This document shows, piece by piece, positions 30,022-38,836 of a DNA stretch of 50,783 nucleotides. Under the pieces are notes generated by a model that did not search any database, was not told the origin of the DNA, and saw only the letters and a list, made by a program, of their open reading frames with translations. Origin of the DNA: Clostridia bacterium (GTDB lineage: Bacteria > Bacillota > Clostridia > Christensenellales > Borkfalkiaceae); NCBI GenBank assembly GCA_017466825.1, contig JAFTTJ010000013.1:1-50783 (forward strand), in the 5' to 3' direction. Position numbers and translations under genes: made by a program. Each line of letters opens with the position of its first letter. The stretch's first letter is position 1.

Positions 30022-32232
30022 ATGAAGAACTTAAAAAAGAAGATTTTGAGCCTAATACTCAGCGTAAGCACCTTGCTAAGCGTTTTTTCGGCTACGGGGT
30101 GTGGCGAAGTCGCATTGCAAGGCACGGCGCTTGCTAAAGCGTTGCTTGCAGGCGAGCGAATAAATCACGAGCATTTAAGCGGTAGTTTTGACTTTTTAGA
30201 CGACCGTTTAAAGGAAAACGAGTCGACGAGCGCCCAAACCCTTTCTCTTAAAAGTTTTGACGGTACAAACAAAATTAGCCCCCAAAAAACGGCTAGCACT
30301 AAAGGTGAAATCGTTAGCGGTAGTGGTGATAACGCCGTTTACTCGTGGAAGAGTTTTGAAAATTTAGTCGTTGAACTGTCCTATTTTGAATCCCACTTTG
30401 AAGCGGGGCAAGTTCATACCGAAGGCGTTGAAGAAAATATAAACTTTATTGAAGAGCGCACTTCGCTCAAAGGCAAATGGATAAACGGCTTGTCTTATAC
30501 CGACTACTTAATGCAGGTAGAAGAAAATAGAGAACTCGTTTTTGAAAACGATACCCATAACGAAAATTACAACGTTGGCATACGCACGGTAAACGACGAA
30601 GTCAACACCACGTACGAGTCTTATAAAAATCAGGGCGAATATCAATTCCGCACCCTTTCCACCCCTAATCGCAGGTACGAATACACCACTCAAAACGGAG
30701 ATGAAGTAATGGCTTTCGTTGCCGACAACGACAATGGCTATTGGCGTTTTGCTCAAATGAATTCGGCGTACGGCACGTCCCTTTCCTTAAATATTATAAT
30801 AATGACCGAAGATTTGGCGTACTCGTTTACGACCATTATAGACGAAGACAAAACTTATTCTTACGATCTCGTTTTAATTTCGCCCGACTTAAAGTACGAA
30901 ATAGCAAAACTTAACGATTCTGAAATTACTATTTACCCCGGCTCTTACACGGGCATTAAAGAACTTCGAGTAAGTCAAGAAGAGCAAAAAGCGCTTGGCG
31001 AACTCGGCAATGCAGTTGCTTTTACAAAAGATTACGGCTATTATTCGACTTACGCCGCGCCCCATATTTATACGGATAAAGGCGTTATTTCCGCCCCCGT
31101 AAAAAATATAACGGAAGAAGACTACCTTATAGAAGGCGAAGTTCCGCTCGACGAAAACGTTTCTTACGTGGACGGCAACGTGCGCGGATTGTGGGAGTAC
31201 GTTTACCCCGAATTGACCTTTAACGTAAAGGGTGATACTTGGCAAGAAAAATTCGACAATTTGCATACCGCGCTTAATCTTTTCGGCATAAAGCCCATTT
31301 ATAATAAAGATACCGTGGCTAAGATGGCGGAAGACGCGACAAAGGTACGCGATGCCTTCCACTCTCACTACGTTTGGAACGGCGAAGTTTTATCTTCGCA
31401 CCAAAACGCAATGAAGGCTTACCAAATCGAAAAAAGCAAAAAAGACGGGTATGAAAATATCTTCTCTTCGGCAAAGACCTTACCTAAGGCAACCGATCAA
31501 GAATTGGTTGAAATTCAACAAAACCTAGCGTTTCCACAAATTACTCTTACTGCGGACTTGCCGATTTCGGTAGAAAACGGCGTGCTCACCTTAAACGGGC
31601 TTACCGCAACGGTTGGCTCGCACGAAGTTTTGCAAAGCGGTGAAAGTTACGTCTTGCGCCTTGCGCTCAAGAAAAATACCGATCAACTCGAAGAATTAGT
31701 CGTTTTGGATAATCTTTCGGGCAACGCGCCGTCAACCTACTCGGGCGACAAGATTTCAGTAAGTTTAAGCGGTAAGTTTAATTTGCCCACGAGCCTTGCG
31801 GAAGGCAGTTACGACTTAGTCGCTTACGTCGCTACCGCAAACGAAGGCATTAGGGTTAGTAAATTCCAAAGACTATCTTGCGTGGGGCAGGTAAACGACC
31901 AAGTAACCTTGGCAAAAACGTCGCTTACAACGATTATTACCGACCAAAAAGTGCTAAACGCAACCTATCAAAAACTCTTCGGCGTGCATATCGAATTAGA
32001 GCAAAAGAGCGAGTTGTACGACTACGACGAAGTGCTTAGAAAAATGGAAGACGCCGTTATGGACAACGGATATTTCTTTGCTGGCGCAAAACTCGAAAAA
32101 TACGACCAAACGACCAAGACTTACGCCGAATTTACGGGCGAGCAACTCCCTGCGGGTACGTATAGACTTGAATACTTAGCCCAATTTGATAGCGGTGCGG
32201 TTGAGAGTTACGTGTACTGCGAAATAGCGTAG
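30022..32232 (+). CDS. large putative lipoprotein
   Basis: A 736-residue protein. The signal (KKKILSLILSVSTLLSVFS) ends in the lipobox SATGC. The first 400 residues are beta-rich with many Tyr and acidic residues; about 410-480 looks helical (TALNLFGIKPIYNKDTVAKM, AFHSHYVWNGEVLSSHQ); the C-terminal 230 residues contain Ig-like strands such as GVLTLNGLTATVGSHEVL and AEGSYDLVAYVATANEG. No enzyme motif is visible and no family is recognised. Probably a surface protein on the outer face of the membrane. AGGAG and a consensus promoter support the start. Confidence 0.8.
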   Translation: MKNLKKKILSLILSVSTLLSVFSATGCGEVALQGTALAKALLAGERINHEHLSGSFDFLDDRLKENESTSAQTLSLKSFDGTNKISPQKTASTKGEIVSGSGDNAVYSWKSFENLVVELSYFESHFEAGQVHTEGVEENINFIEERTSLKGKWINGLSYTDYLMQVEENRELVFENDTHNENYNVGIRTVNDEVNTTYESYKNQGEYQFRTLSTPNRRYEYTTQNGDEVMAFVADNDNGYWRFAQMNSAYGTSLSLNIIIMTEDLAYSFTTIIDEDKTYSYDLVLISPDLKYEIAKLNDSEITIYPGSYTGIKELRVSQEEQKALGELGNAVAFTKDYGYYSTYAAPHIYTDKGVISAPVKNITEEDYLIEGEVPLDENVSYVDGNVRGLWEYVYPELTFNVKGDTWQEKFDNLHTALNLFGIKPIYNKDTVAKMAEDATKVRDAFHSHYVWNGEVLSSHQNAMKAYQIEKSKKDGYENIFSSAKTLPKATDQELVEIQQNLAFPQITLTADLPISVENGVLTLNGLTATVGSHEVLQSGESYVLRLALKKNTDQLEELVVLDNLSGNAPSTYSGDKISVSLSGKFNLPTSLAEGSYDLVAYVATANEGIRVSKFQRLSCVGQVNDQVTLAKTSLTTIITDQKVLNATYQKLFGVHIELEQKSELYDYDEVLRKMEDAVMDNGYFFAGAKLEKYDQTTKTYAEFTGEQLPAGTYRLEYLAQFDSGAVESYVYCEIA

Positions 32233-32358
32233 TAAAAACGGATATTTACTACGATAAAACGGCTATAATTTGCGCCTAGAAAAAAATAAAATTTGCTTTT
32301 TACAACCCCCCCGAGAAAAAGGCTTTTAACGGCGCAGAAAGTTCGGAAAAATTAAACT

Positions 32359-32388
32359 ATGCAAGGCGAAAAATCGCCTTGCATTTTT
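32359..32388 (+). terminator. terminator downstream of lipoprotein gene 30022
   Basis: GCAAGGCG pairs with CGCCTTGC and is followed by ATTTTT. Confidence 0.8.
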
Positions 32389-32431
32389 GTATAAAAAAAC
32401 GCATAAAAACCCCTGTAAAATCCTTGTTTTT

Positions 32432-32523
32432 TGTGGAAAAAGGTATCGCCAATGTGGATAAGTCGGGGGTTTTGGCAAAAGTTATCCACATTTATCCACA
32501 CAAACGAACGTTCGTGTGGAAAA
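32432..32523. promoter_or_regulatory. cluster of five DnaA boxes
   Basis: TGTGGAAAA (32432-32440), TGTGGATAA (32453-32461), TTATCCACA (32482-32490), TTATCCACA (32492-32500) and TGTGGAAAA (32515-32523). Three are perfect DnaA boxes and two differ at one position. A 12-bp palindrome ACGAACGTTCGT (32504-32515) lies between the last two. It is upstream of the cwlD-like gene and 32 kb from the dnaN-rsmG intergenic region. Confidence 0.8.
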
Positions 32524-32602
32524 GTCGATTTTTAGCGAAATCGCCCGTTTTGTTATAAAATTTAAGGTTAGTAAATAATATAATACAAAGGGTGTATAAG
32601 CG

Positions 32603-33304
32603 TTGGTTTTTTCACGAAAAAAGGCTAAAAAAATAACCGTTGCCGTAATGGTTTTTACGGCTACTTTTCTCGCCGTTTTTTATCTTAGTAAAATTTTAGC
32701 AAGTCAAGTGTTTAAAACGCACGCAAGTTTGTTTACCGTCGTTATCGACGCGGGGCACGGCGGTATCGACGGCGGAGTTTCGGGGGTTAACACTAAGGTC
32801 AAAGAGAGCGACCTAAATTTGGATATCGCCAAAAAACTCAAAGCCGAATTTGAAAGCGCAGGGATAAAGGCTATTATGACTCGCTCGTCCTACGGTGGGC
32901 TTTACGGCACTACGGCAAAGGGCTTTAAACTTAGGGATATGAAAAAGCGGATAGAAATTATAAATTCGGCAAACGCCGACTTAATGATTTCGGTGCATTT
33001 AAACTGCTATTCGTCGCCTAATAGGCGTGGAGCAACGACCTTTTTCGGTCAAGGCAAAACGCAAGGTCAGCGCCTTGCAAGTTGTATTCAAAAGCGCTTT
33101 AACTTATTGAGTGGGCAAACGAGAGATTTTAACCCCTTAAAGGGAGATTATTATCTCTTAAACTATTCGGCTTGTCCGTCGGTAATTTGCGAGTGTGGGT
33201 TTTTGTCTAGCCCGGAAGACGAAAAATTGCTTTTAACCGAAGACTATCGCAAAGAAATCGCAAAGAGCATTTTTTTAGGCGCGGTTGAATTTTTGCTAGA
33301 ATAA
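32603..33304 (+). CDS. cwlD: N-acetylmuramoyl-L-alanine amidase, CwlD-like
   Basis: A 233-residue protein starting with TTG at 32603 (AAGGGTG 9 nt upstream). An N-terminal membrane helix (about 10-30) is followed by an Amidase_3 domain: VVIDAGHGGIDGG with the first Zn ligand His, a SDLNLDIAKKL helix, ISVHLNCY with another His, and ICECGFLSSPEDE with the catalytic Glu. The length and single anchor match CwlD, which trims stem peptides for muramic-lactam formation in spore cortex, but a vegetative amidase is possible. The DnaA-box cluster lies in its upstream region. Confidence 0.88.
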   Translation: MVFSRKKAKKITVAVMVFTATFLAVFYLSKILASQVFKTHASLFTVVIDAGHGGIDGGVSGVNTKVKESDLNLDIAKKLKAEFESAGIKAIMTRSSYGGLYGTTAKGFKLRDMKKRIEIINSANADLMISVHLNCYSSPNRRGATTFFGQGKTQGQRLASCIQKRFNLLSGQTRDFNPLKGDYYLLNYSACPSVICECGFLSSPEDEKLLLTEDYRKEIAKSIFLGAVEFLLE

Positions 33305-33327
33305 AGCGGTAAAATTTTGAATTTAAG

Positions 33328-33354
33328 AGCGGATAGGATTTTCTATCCGCTTTT
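33328..33354 (+). terminator. terminator of the amidase gene
   Basis: AGCGGATAG pairs with CTATCCGCT, followed by TTTT. Confidence 0.8.
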
Positions 33355-33424
33355 GTTATATATTTGCTTGAAAAACGGGCTAAAAAGTGATAAAATCTAA
33401 TTATAAAGACCAAAAGGGGAAGAG

Positions 33425-36028
33425 ATGTTTACTTTTACCGACGAGCAAAAGCGAGTAATTTACGAAAAAACTAAAAATCAACTTTTACTTGCTGGCGCAG
33501 GCTCGGGCAAGACTTTTACCGTGGCGCATAAAATAGCCGAGAGAATTAGGTCGGGCGTTTTGCCTGAAGAGATTCTCTGCCTTACTTTTACCGTAAAGGG
33601 CGCGGGCGAAATAAAAGACGACGTTGAAAAATACTGCAATAAAGCGGGGGTAAACGTCTTTACCATACACAGTTTTTGCTACTTTATTATTAAGGAATAT
33701 TTAAAAGAGAGTGGGGCGTTTAACGAGCCCACCGTCGCCGACGAAGTAGACTCAGGAGAGATTTTGGCAAACGTATTAAGGGTTTTTGCGTTAGACGGCG
33801 AGTACGAATTAGTCGACGAAATGCCACTTTTGCCCGAAAGGCAACTTGCAAAAATAATGTCCGAAATCAAGCACGAGCGAGATTTGCTAGGTTACCCTTA
33901 TACATCAGAAGAAGGCTACGGCAAGACGATTAGAAAACTCTTTGCCGACAGTTCGGCTTTTAACTCACTCTTTTCGGTGAGAAAGTCCGGCGTAAAAATA
34001 ACCGATTATTCGCTAATTAAACTTTTAAAGGAAAAAGGCGACTCTTTCGCCCTTGCTTATCAACGCAGTTTAAGGTCGTCAAGACTTGTCGACTTTGACG
34101 ATTTACTCTTTTTTGCAAAACAACTTATTTTAGAAGGCGTTTACAAAAAACCTGCCTATAAGTTGATTATCGTTGATGAAATGCAAGATACGAGCATGCT
34201 TGAATACCAAATTGCAAAGAGTTTTTTTGATAAAGCGCAAATTTTAATGTGTGGCGATCCTTATCAAACTATATACTCTTGGCGCGGTAGTGAGCCTTTC
34301 GCTATTATGGAAGACTTTGAAAAAAACTTTTTTGCCGAAAGGATAACTTTGAGCGGAAATTACCGCTCGACCGATCTCTTGACCTACGCGGGCAGGTACT
34401 ATCTTGCCGAGAGTTTTCAAGGTAAAATACCCTATCCGCCTGAGCCTAAAACGGACGGGGAAGAAAAGATAGACCTAGTAAAGTGCTTTGACGAAGTTGA
34501 AGAAGCCGATTATCTTTTTGATCTTATAAGTTCATACGACGGCGACCGCTCGTCAATTTGCGTTATGGCAAGGGCAAACCGCTATCTTACTAATTTATAT
34601 AAAAAGTTAGAGCGCAAAAATTTGTCGGTGGTTAAAAGCGAGCGCATACCATTTTTTACCGCCGATTCCGACTTGCAGTTTTACAAAAAACCCGTTATCA
34701 AAGATTTTTTGAGTTTTTTGAGATTGCTAGTAAACCCCTTTGACAACTCGGCGTTTGAGAGAATTGCTTTAAAGTACGTAAGGGGAATAGGAAAAGAAAC
34801 CGTTTCCGCTATGACTGACTTTGGCGCGTACGGGATTTCGCTCTCGGCGTTTTTGCAAGCCGACGCATACGTTTACGGCGACCCCTATTATTCGCTAATA
34901 TCCGCCTATAAGTCGATTAACGTAGTTATTTACGACCTAGAAACGACGGGGCTTGACCTTGAAAAGGACGAAATTATACAAATTTCCGCCCTTAAAATAG
35001 GCACGGGCGAAACCTTTAATAGGTTCGTTATTCCCACTTGCGAAATTTCAAAAAAGGCGATATCCACCCACGGTTACGACTTAAAGTATATAACTGAAAA
35101 CGGTGGCGCTAGCGCGAGCGAAGTTTTAAAAGATTTCCGCTCTTTCGTAGCAAACGCCGTTCTCGTTGGGCATAACAGTTCGTCATTTGACGATAATATT
35201 TTAAACAGGCAGTTAAAGTCCGTAGGGCTTGATTTGGATAAAAATCTTCGTTACGACACCTTGGTTTTAGCCCAAGCCGTTTTGCCTAATCTCGGCAATT
35301 ATACCTTGGAAAACTGCGCTAAAAACTTCGGTATAGTAAACGAAAGAGCGCACGACGCCTTTGCCGACGTCAAAGCGACTGCAAAACTCTTTGAAAAACT
35401 ATTAGGCGATTTTTATATCCCCCAAACGGACGCAAGAAAGAGAATCGTTTCTCAAAAATCCCCAAAATTTAAAGATTTTTACGAAAAATTTAAACAAATG
35501 CAATTAGCGTTAAAAGACGGAAAGACGCTCGAACTCGTCAAGTTTATAAACGACGAATTCGGCGTGCTTGAATTAAACAAACGCCCGTCGGACAGAGAGT
35601 CTGCAAACGACCTTTTTAGAGCATTGAAAGGAATTGAAAACGCAACGGAAAAGTCGCTTTGGCTACGCTCGTTTTTAAGCGACGCGTCGCTATCGGGCAG
35701 TCAAATGGACTTGATTATCAAAAAGCACGGCAAAATTCCGCTGATCACCGTTCATCAATCAAAAGGTTGCGAGTTTGATTTGGTTGTTTTGGTCGGCGCG
35801 GACGAAAACGAGTTGCCGTCTTACGGGGCTCGTCAAAGCGGTAGCGAAGACGAAGAAAAGCGAATTTTTTACGTAGCGCTATCTAGAGCGAAGAAAAAAT
35901 TCGTCGTTACCTACCCCGCCAATAAGGTTTACGGGCAAAACGTTTACCCTAAAAACCCAACCCCGTACGTAAGCCGTTTGCCAAAAACTGCCGTAAACGC
36001 CTTTTCCCCTTACGCCAAAAAGGACTGA
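33425..36028 (+). CDS. UvrD-like helicase with inserted DnaQ-type exonuclease
   Basis: An 867-residue SF1A helicase. Motif I AGAGSGKT (about 20-27), Ia CLTFTVKGAGEI, motif II IIVDEMQDTS (about 249), III MCGDPYQTIYSWRGS, IV GNYRSTD; then after an insertion motif V VHQSKGCEFD (about 775) and VI FYVALSRAKKK. The insertion (about 498-665) is a DEDDh exonuclease: VIYDLETTGLDL, LVGHNSSSFDDNIL and HDAFADVKATAKLF supply the acidic residues and His. So 3'-5' unwinding and 3'-5' degradation are joined within the second helicase lobe. Ribosome site GGGGAAGAG. A role in repair is inferred. An in-frame CTATAAGTCGATTA motif (34913-34931) marks the left junction. Confidence 0.88.
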   Translation: MFTFTDEQKRVIYEKTKNQLLLAGAGSGKTFTVAHKIAERIRSGVLPEEILCLTFTVKGAGEIKDDVEKYCNKAGVNVFTIHSFCYFIIKEYLKESGAFNEPTVADEVDSGEILANVLRVFALDGEYELVDEMPLLPERQLAKIMSEIKHERDLLGYPYTSEEGYGKTIRKLFADSSAFNSLFSVRKSGVKITDYSLIKLLKEKGDSFALAYQRSLRSSRLVDFDDLLFFAKQLILEGVYKKPAYKLIIVDEMQDTSMLEYQIAKSFFDKAQILMCGDPYQTIYSWRGSEPFAIMEDFEKNFFAERITLSGNYRSTDLLTYAGRYYLAESFQGKIPYPPEPKTDGEEKIDLVKCFDEVEEADYLFDLISSYDGDRSSICVMARANRYLTNLYKKLERKNLSVVKSERIPFFTADSDLQFYKKPVIKDFLSFLRLLVNPFDNSAFERIALKYVRGIGKETVSAMTDFGAYGISLSAFLQADAYVYGDPYYSLISAYKSINVVIYDLETTGLDLEKDEIIQISALKIGTGETFNRFVIPTCEISKKAISTHGYDLKYITENGGASASEVLKDFRSFVANAVLVGHNSSSFDDNILNRQLKSVGLDLDKNLRYDTLVLAQAVLPNLGNYTLENCAKNFGIVNERAHDAFADVKATAKLFEKLLGDFYIPQTDARKRIVSQKSPKFKDFYEKFKQMQLALKDGKTLELVKFINDEFGVLELNKRPSDRESANDLFRALKGIENATEKSLWLRSFLSDASLSGSQMDLIIKKHGKIPLITVHQSKGCEFDLVVLVGADENELPSYGARQSGSEDEEKRIFYVALSRAKKKFVVTYPANKVYGQNVYPKNPTPYVSRLPKTAVNAFSPYAKKD

Positions 36029-36055
36029 CAAACTTAAATTTTAAACTAAAAGTCC

Positions 36056-36072
36056 GCCTATAAGCCGAAAAA
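36056..36072 (-). repeat. CTTATAG motif copy (36056)
   Basis: GCCTATAAGCCGAAAAA, reverse orientation, 28 nt after the helicase stop. Confidence 0.6.
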
Positions 36073-36145
36073 CGCTATAAATAAATTCTTTAAGAATTTA
36101 CAAGCGTTAAAAACCTTGACAAAATAAGGGTAATTAAGTACAATA

Positions 36146-36270
36146 TTTAAGTCTTATATACTTCGCAAAAGTGCGTTTCTGTTTTATCGCCAAGACCTCG
36201 GTGACCAAAAAGGTCTACCAAACCCTTGTCGCCAAAACGAGCCTTCTTTTGCTCGTATCTAAAACTTAAA
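36146..36270 (+). repeat. structured repeat R1, copy A
   Basis: A 125-nt element. P1 TTTAAGT-CTTA pairs with TAAA-ACTTAAA (one C.A mismatch at the same place as in copies D and E), P2 CGC-AAAAGT-GCG, P3 GTTTT/AAAAC plus CAAG/CTTG capped by GACC-AAAAA-GGTC, P4 CGAGC...GCTCG. Confidence 0.75.
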
Positions 36271-36280
36271 TAGGCTAAAA

Positions 36281-36442
36281 CGCGTCGCAAATCGGCTTTT
36301 TGTCAGCCAACCGCAAAATGCGGTTAGCAAGACTTTATAGCCGTTTGCTCCTTTTCCCAAAAATTCTTTTGCGAAGCAAAATTATTTTCGGGATATATGG
36401 TAAAGCACGCCGTAGGGGAGGGGCTTGCTCCTCCTATCAAAC
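36281..36442 (+). repeat. structured repeat R2, copy 2
   Basis: Nearly identical over 162 nt to 26582-26743, with a few substitutions. It begins 10 nt after R1 copy A, so R1 and R2 are again adjacent and in the same orientation. Confidence 0.85.
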
Positions 36443-36478
36443 CAAGGTTTGGTTTTAATTAAAATATTTCACCCAACT

Positions 36479-36515
36479 GTCATTGCGAGCCTACGAGAGT
36501 AGGCGTGGCAATCTA
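36479..36515 (+). repeat. dispersed TCATTGCGAG...GGCAATCT repeat
   Basis: TCATTGCGAGCC, hairpin CTACGAGAGTAG, GCGTGGCAATCT. Opposite orientation to the related unit at 13588. Common intergenic palindrome family. Confidence 0.5.
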
Positions 36516-36631
36516 AAATTTTAAAAAGAGATCCCTTCGCTAAATGACGATAGAAAAATAACTAACCTAATAGTAACAAAAGACTAAACTTAGTAAAAGA
36601 CAAAAAAACTTTCCGATAAAGGAGAAAACAA

Positions 36632-38734
36632 ATGGAAAACTTCGATTTTAAGAGTAGGTTTGCCGAAAGCGTATTTACCGACGGCGAAATGAAAAAGAGA
36701 ATGGCAAGTTCCGCCTACGCCGAGTACGAAGAAATAGTTGCAAAAAATAAACCCCTTCCGCTCAGCCTTGCGCACGAAATCGCTACGGCTATGAAGGACT
36801 GGGCTATAGAAAAGGGCGCAACCCACTATACCCATTGGTTTCAACCTTTAACGGGTGTTACCGCCGAAAAACACGATAGTTTTATCGAGCCCGACGGCAA
36901 CGATAACGTAATAATGAAGTTTACGGGCAAAACTTTGGTCAGGGGGGAGTCGGACGCGTCCAGTCTTCCTAACGGTGGCTTGCGCACAACCTTTGAAGCA
37001 AGGGGCTATACCGCATGGGACCCGACTTCAAAGGCTTTCGTTAGGGACGGCTCGCTCTATATTCCCACCGTTTTCTGTTCTTACGGCGGTGAATCTCTCG
37101 ATAAAAAAACCCCCCTTCTTCGAAGCGTTGAAGCGATAAATAAACAGGCTCTTCGCATTTTGCGCGCTCTTGGCGATACGAAAACGAATAAAGTTTTCCC
37201 CACCGTCGGCGTTGAGCAAGAGTATTTTTTAGTAGATAAGAGCGTTTACGAAAAGCGACTCGACCTTGCCAACTGCGGTAGGACGCTCTTCGGCGCAAAA
37301 CCTCCCAAGGGACAGGAAATTGAAGACCATTATCTCGGCAAAATTAAGGCAAGAGTTTGGGATTATATGGCGGATCTCGATAGGGAACTTTGGAAACTTG
37401 GCGTTTACGCCAAAACTAAACACAACGAAGTTGCCCCCGCTCAGCACGAACTTGCTTCGGTATATACCACCACGAATTTAGCAGTAGACCACAACCAACT
37501 TATTATGTCCGTTATGAAGAGCGTTGCAAACCGCCACGGCATGGTATGCCTTCTTCACGAAAAGCCCTTTGAAGGGGTAAACGGTAGCGGTAAGCACAAT
37601 AACTGGTCGCTCGCCACCGATTTAGGCGAAAATCTTTTTGATCCTACCGAAAAACCGTGCGAAAACAAACGCTTTTTACTTTTCTTTACTGCAGTAGTTT
37701 CGGCGGTTGATAAATATCAAGACCTTCTTCGCATATCGGCGACTTCCGCAGGCAACGATCACCGTTTGGGCGGTAGCGAAGCCCCCCCGTCGGTTATTTC
37801 AATGTTTATTGGCGACGATTTGTCCGAAGTTTTCACAGCAATCGAATCGGGAACTAAATATCAGGACAAAGACCCTGACGAAGTTGAGTTTTGCGAAGGC
37901 ATTTTGCCCCACCTTAAAAAGGACAAGACGGATAGAAACAGGACTTCGCCGTTTGCGTTTACGGGCAATAAATTTGAATTCCGTATGGTCGGCTCAAATA
38001 TGTCGGTTGCCGACGCGAATATCGTTTTAAATACAATCGTAGCCGAGCAGTTTAGAATTATTGCCGACAAACTCGAAAAAGCCGAAAATCTTGACGACGC
38101 TATCGATTATCTCGTAGTAAAGGCGATTAGAAAACACGGTAGAATTATCTTTAACGGCAACAATTATTCGGACGAGTGGAAAAAAGAAGCCGAAAGGCGT
38201 GGGCTTTTGAATTTGCCTACCACCGTCGACGCGTTGCGCCACTACGCAGAGCAAAAGAATATCGAACTTTTTGAGCGCCACGAAGTATTCACGGCGACCG
38301 AAGTTGAAAGCCGTCATGAAATCTTGCTTGAAAGTTATAGCAAGGCTATCGACGTTGAGGCAAGGACTATGGCGCATATCGTAAAAAGGCAAATTATTCC
38401 TGCGGTAATTTCTTTTGAAAAGGTCGTTGCCGAAACGCTCAACGCAAAACAAGCCTTGACGTTAGGTCTTAAAAATTCCGCCGAAGGCGCGCTTATCGTA
38501 AACCTTTCAAAGGGGCTTGATTCTCTTTATACCGCCGTTTCTAAACTCGAATACGACTTGTCCGTCGGCGCGGATATTAAGTGCAGTAAGGAAAAAGCCG
38601 AATACGATAAATCGGTAATTTTAGCCGATATGAGCAAGGTTAGAGAGTGGGCGGACTTTTTGGAAAGTATAACCGATAAAGAAATTTGGCCCTTCCCCAA
38701 TTACACCGAGATTTTAAATAGCGTTTCTTATTAA
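36632..38734 (+). CDS. glnN: glutamine synthetase type III
   Basis: A 700-residue protein, the length of type III (GlnN) enzymes rather than the 440-470 of type I. Conserved blocks include GVEQEYFLV, KHNEVAPAQHELASVYTTTN, NGSGKHNNWS and NRTSPFAFTGNKFEFRMVGS, which bind ATP, glutamate and metal. It makes glutamine from glutamate and ammonia in the cytosol as a dodecamer. Ribosome site AAGGAG. It is not next to a glnK/amtB or glnR gene. R1 and R2 repeats fill the 600 bp upstream. Confidence 0.97.
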   Translation: MENFDFKSRFAESVFTDGEMKKRMASSAYAEYEEIVAKNKPLPLSLAHEIATAMKDWAIEKGATHYTHWFQPLTGVTAEKHDSFIEPDGNDNVIMKFTGKTLVRGESDASSLPNGGLRTTFEARGYTAWDPTSKAFVRDGSLYIPTVFCSYGGESLDKKTPLLRSVEAINKQALRILRALGDTKTNKVFPTVGVEQEYFLVDKSVYEKRLDLANCGRTLFGAKPPKGQEIEDHYLGKIKARVWDYMADLDRELWKLGVYAKTKHNEVAPAQHELASVYTTTNLAVDHNQLIMSVMKSVANRHGMVCLLHEKPFEGVNGSGKHNNWSLATDLGENLFDPTEKPCENKRFLLFFTAVVSAVDKYQDLLRISATSAGNDHRLGGSEAPPSVISMFIGDDLSEVFTAIESGTKYQDKDPDEVEFCEGILPHLKKDKTDRNRTSPFAFTGNKFEFRMVGSNMSVADANIVLNTIVAEQFRIIADKLEKAENLDDAIDYLVVKAIRKHGRIIFNGNNYSDEWKKEAERRGLLNLPTTVDALRHYAEQKNIELFERHEVFTATEVESRHEILLESYSKAIDVEARTMAHIVKRQIIPAVISFEKVVAETLNAKQALTLGLKNSAEGALIVNLSKGLDSLYTAVSKLEYDLSVGADIKCSKEKAEYDKSVILADMSKVREWADFLESITDKEIWPFPNYTEILNSVSY

Positions 38735-38766
38735 AAACGTATTGCGTAAAAAAAGATTAAATATTT

Positions 38767-38812
38767 TAAAACGTGCGCCCTGAAGTTTATCAACTTCAGG
38801 GCGCGTTTTTTT
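38767..38812. terminator. terminator between glnN and addA
   Basis: GCGCCCTGAAGTT pairs perfectly with AACTTCAGGGCGC around TATC and is followed by seven T. It lies between the convergent genes glnN (plus) and addA (minus). Confidence 0.9.
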
Positions 38813-38836
38813 GTTAGTTATTTTTGGTTTTTTAAA

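Noticed and set aside
32504-32515. SOS (LexA) box at ACGAACGTTCGT
   Set aside because: Firmicute LexA boxes are CGAAC-N4-GTTCG; here the half-sites touch without the 4-nt spacer.
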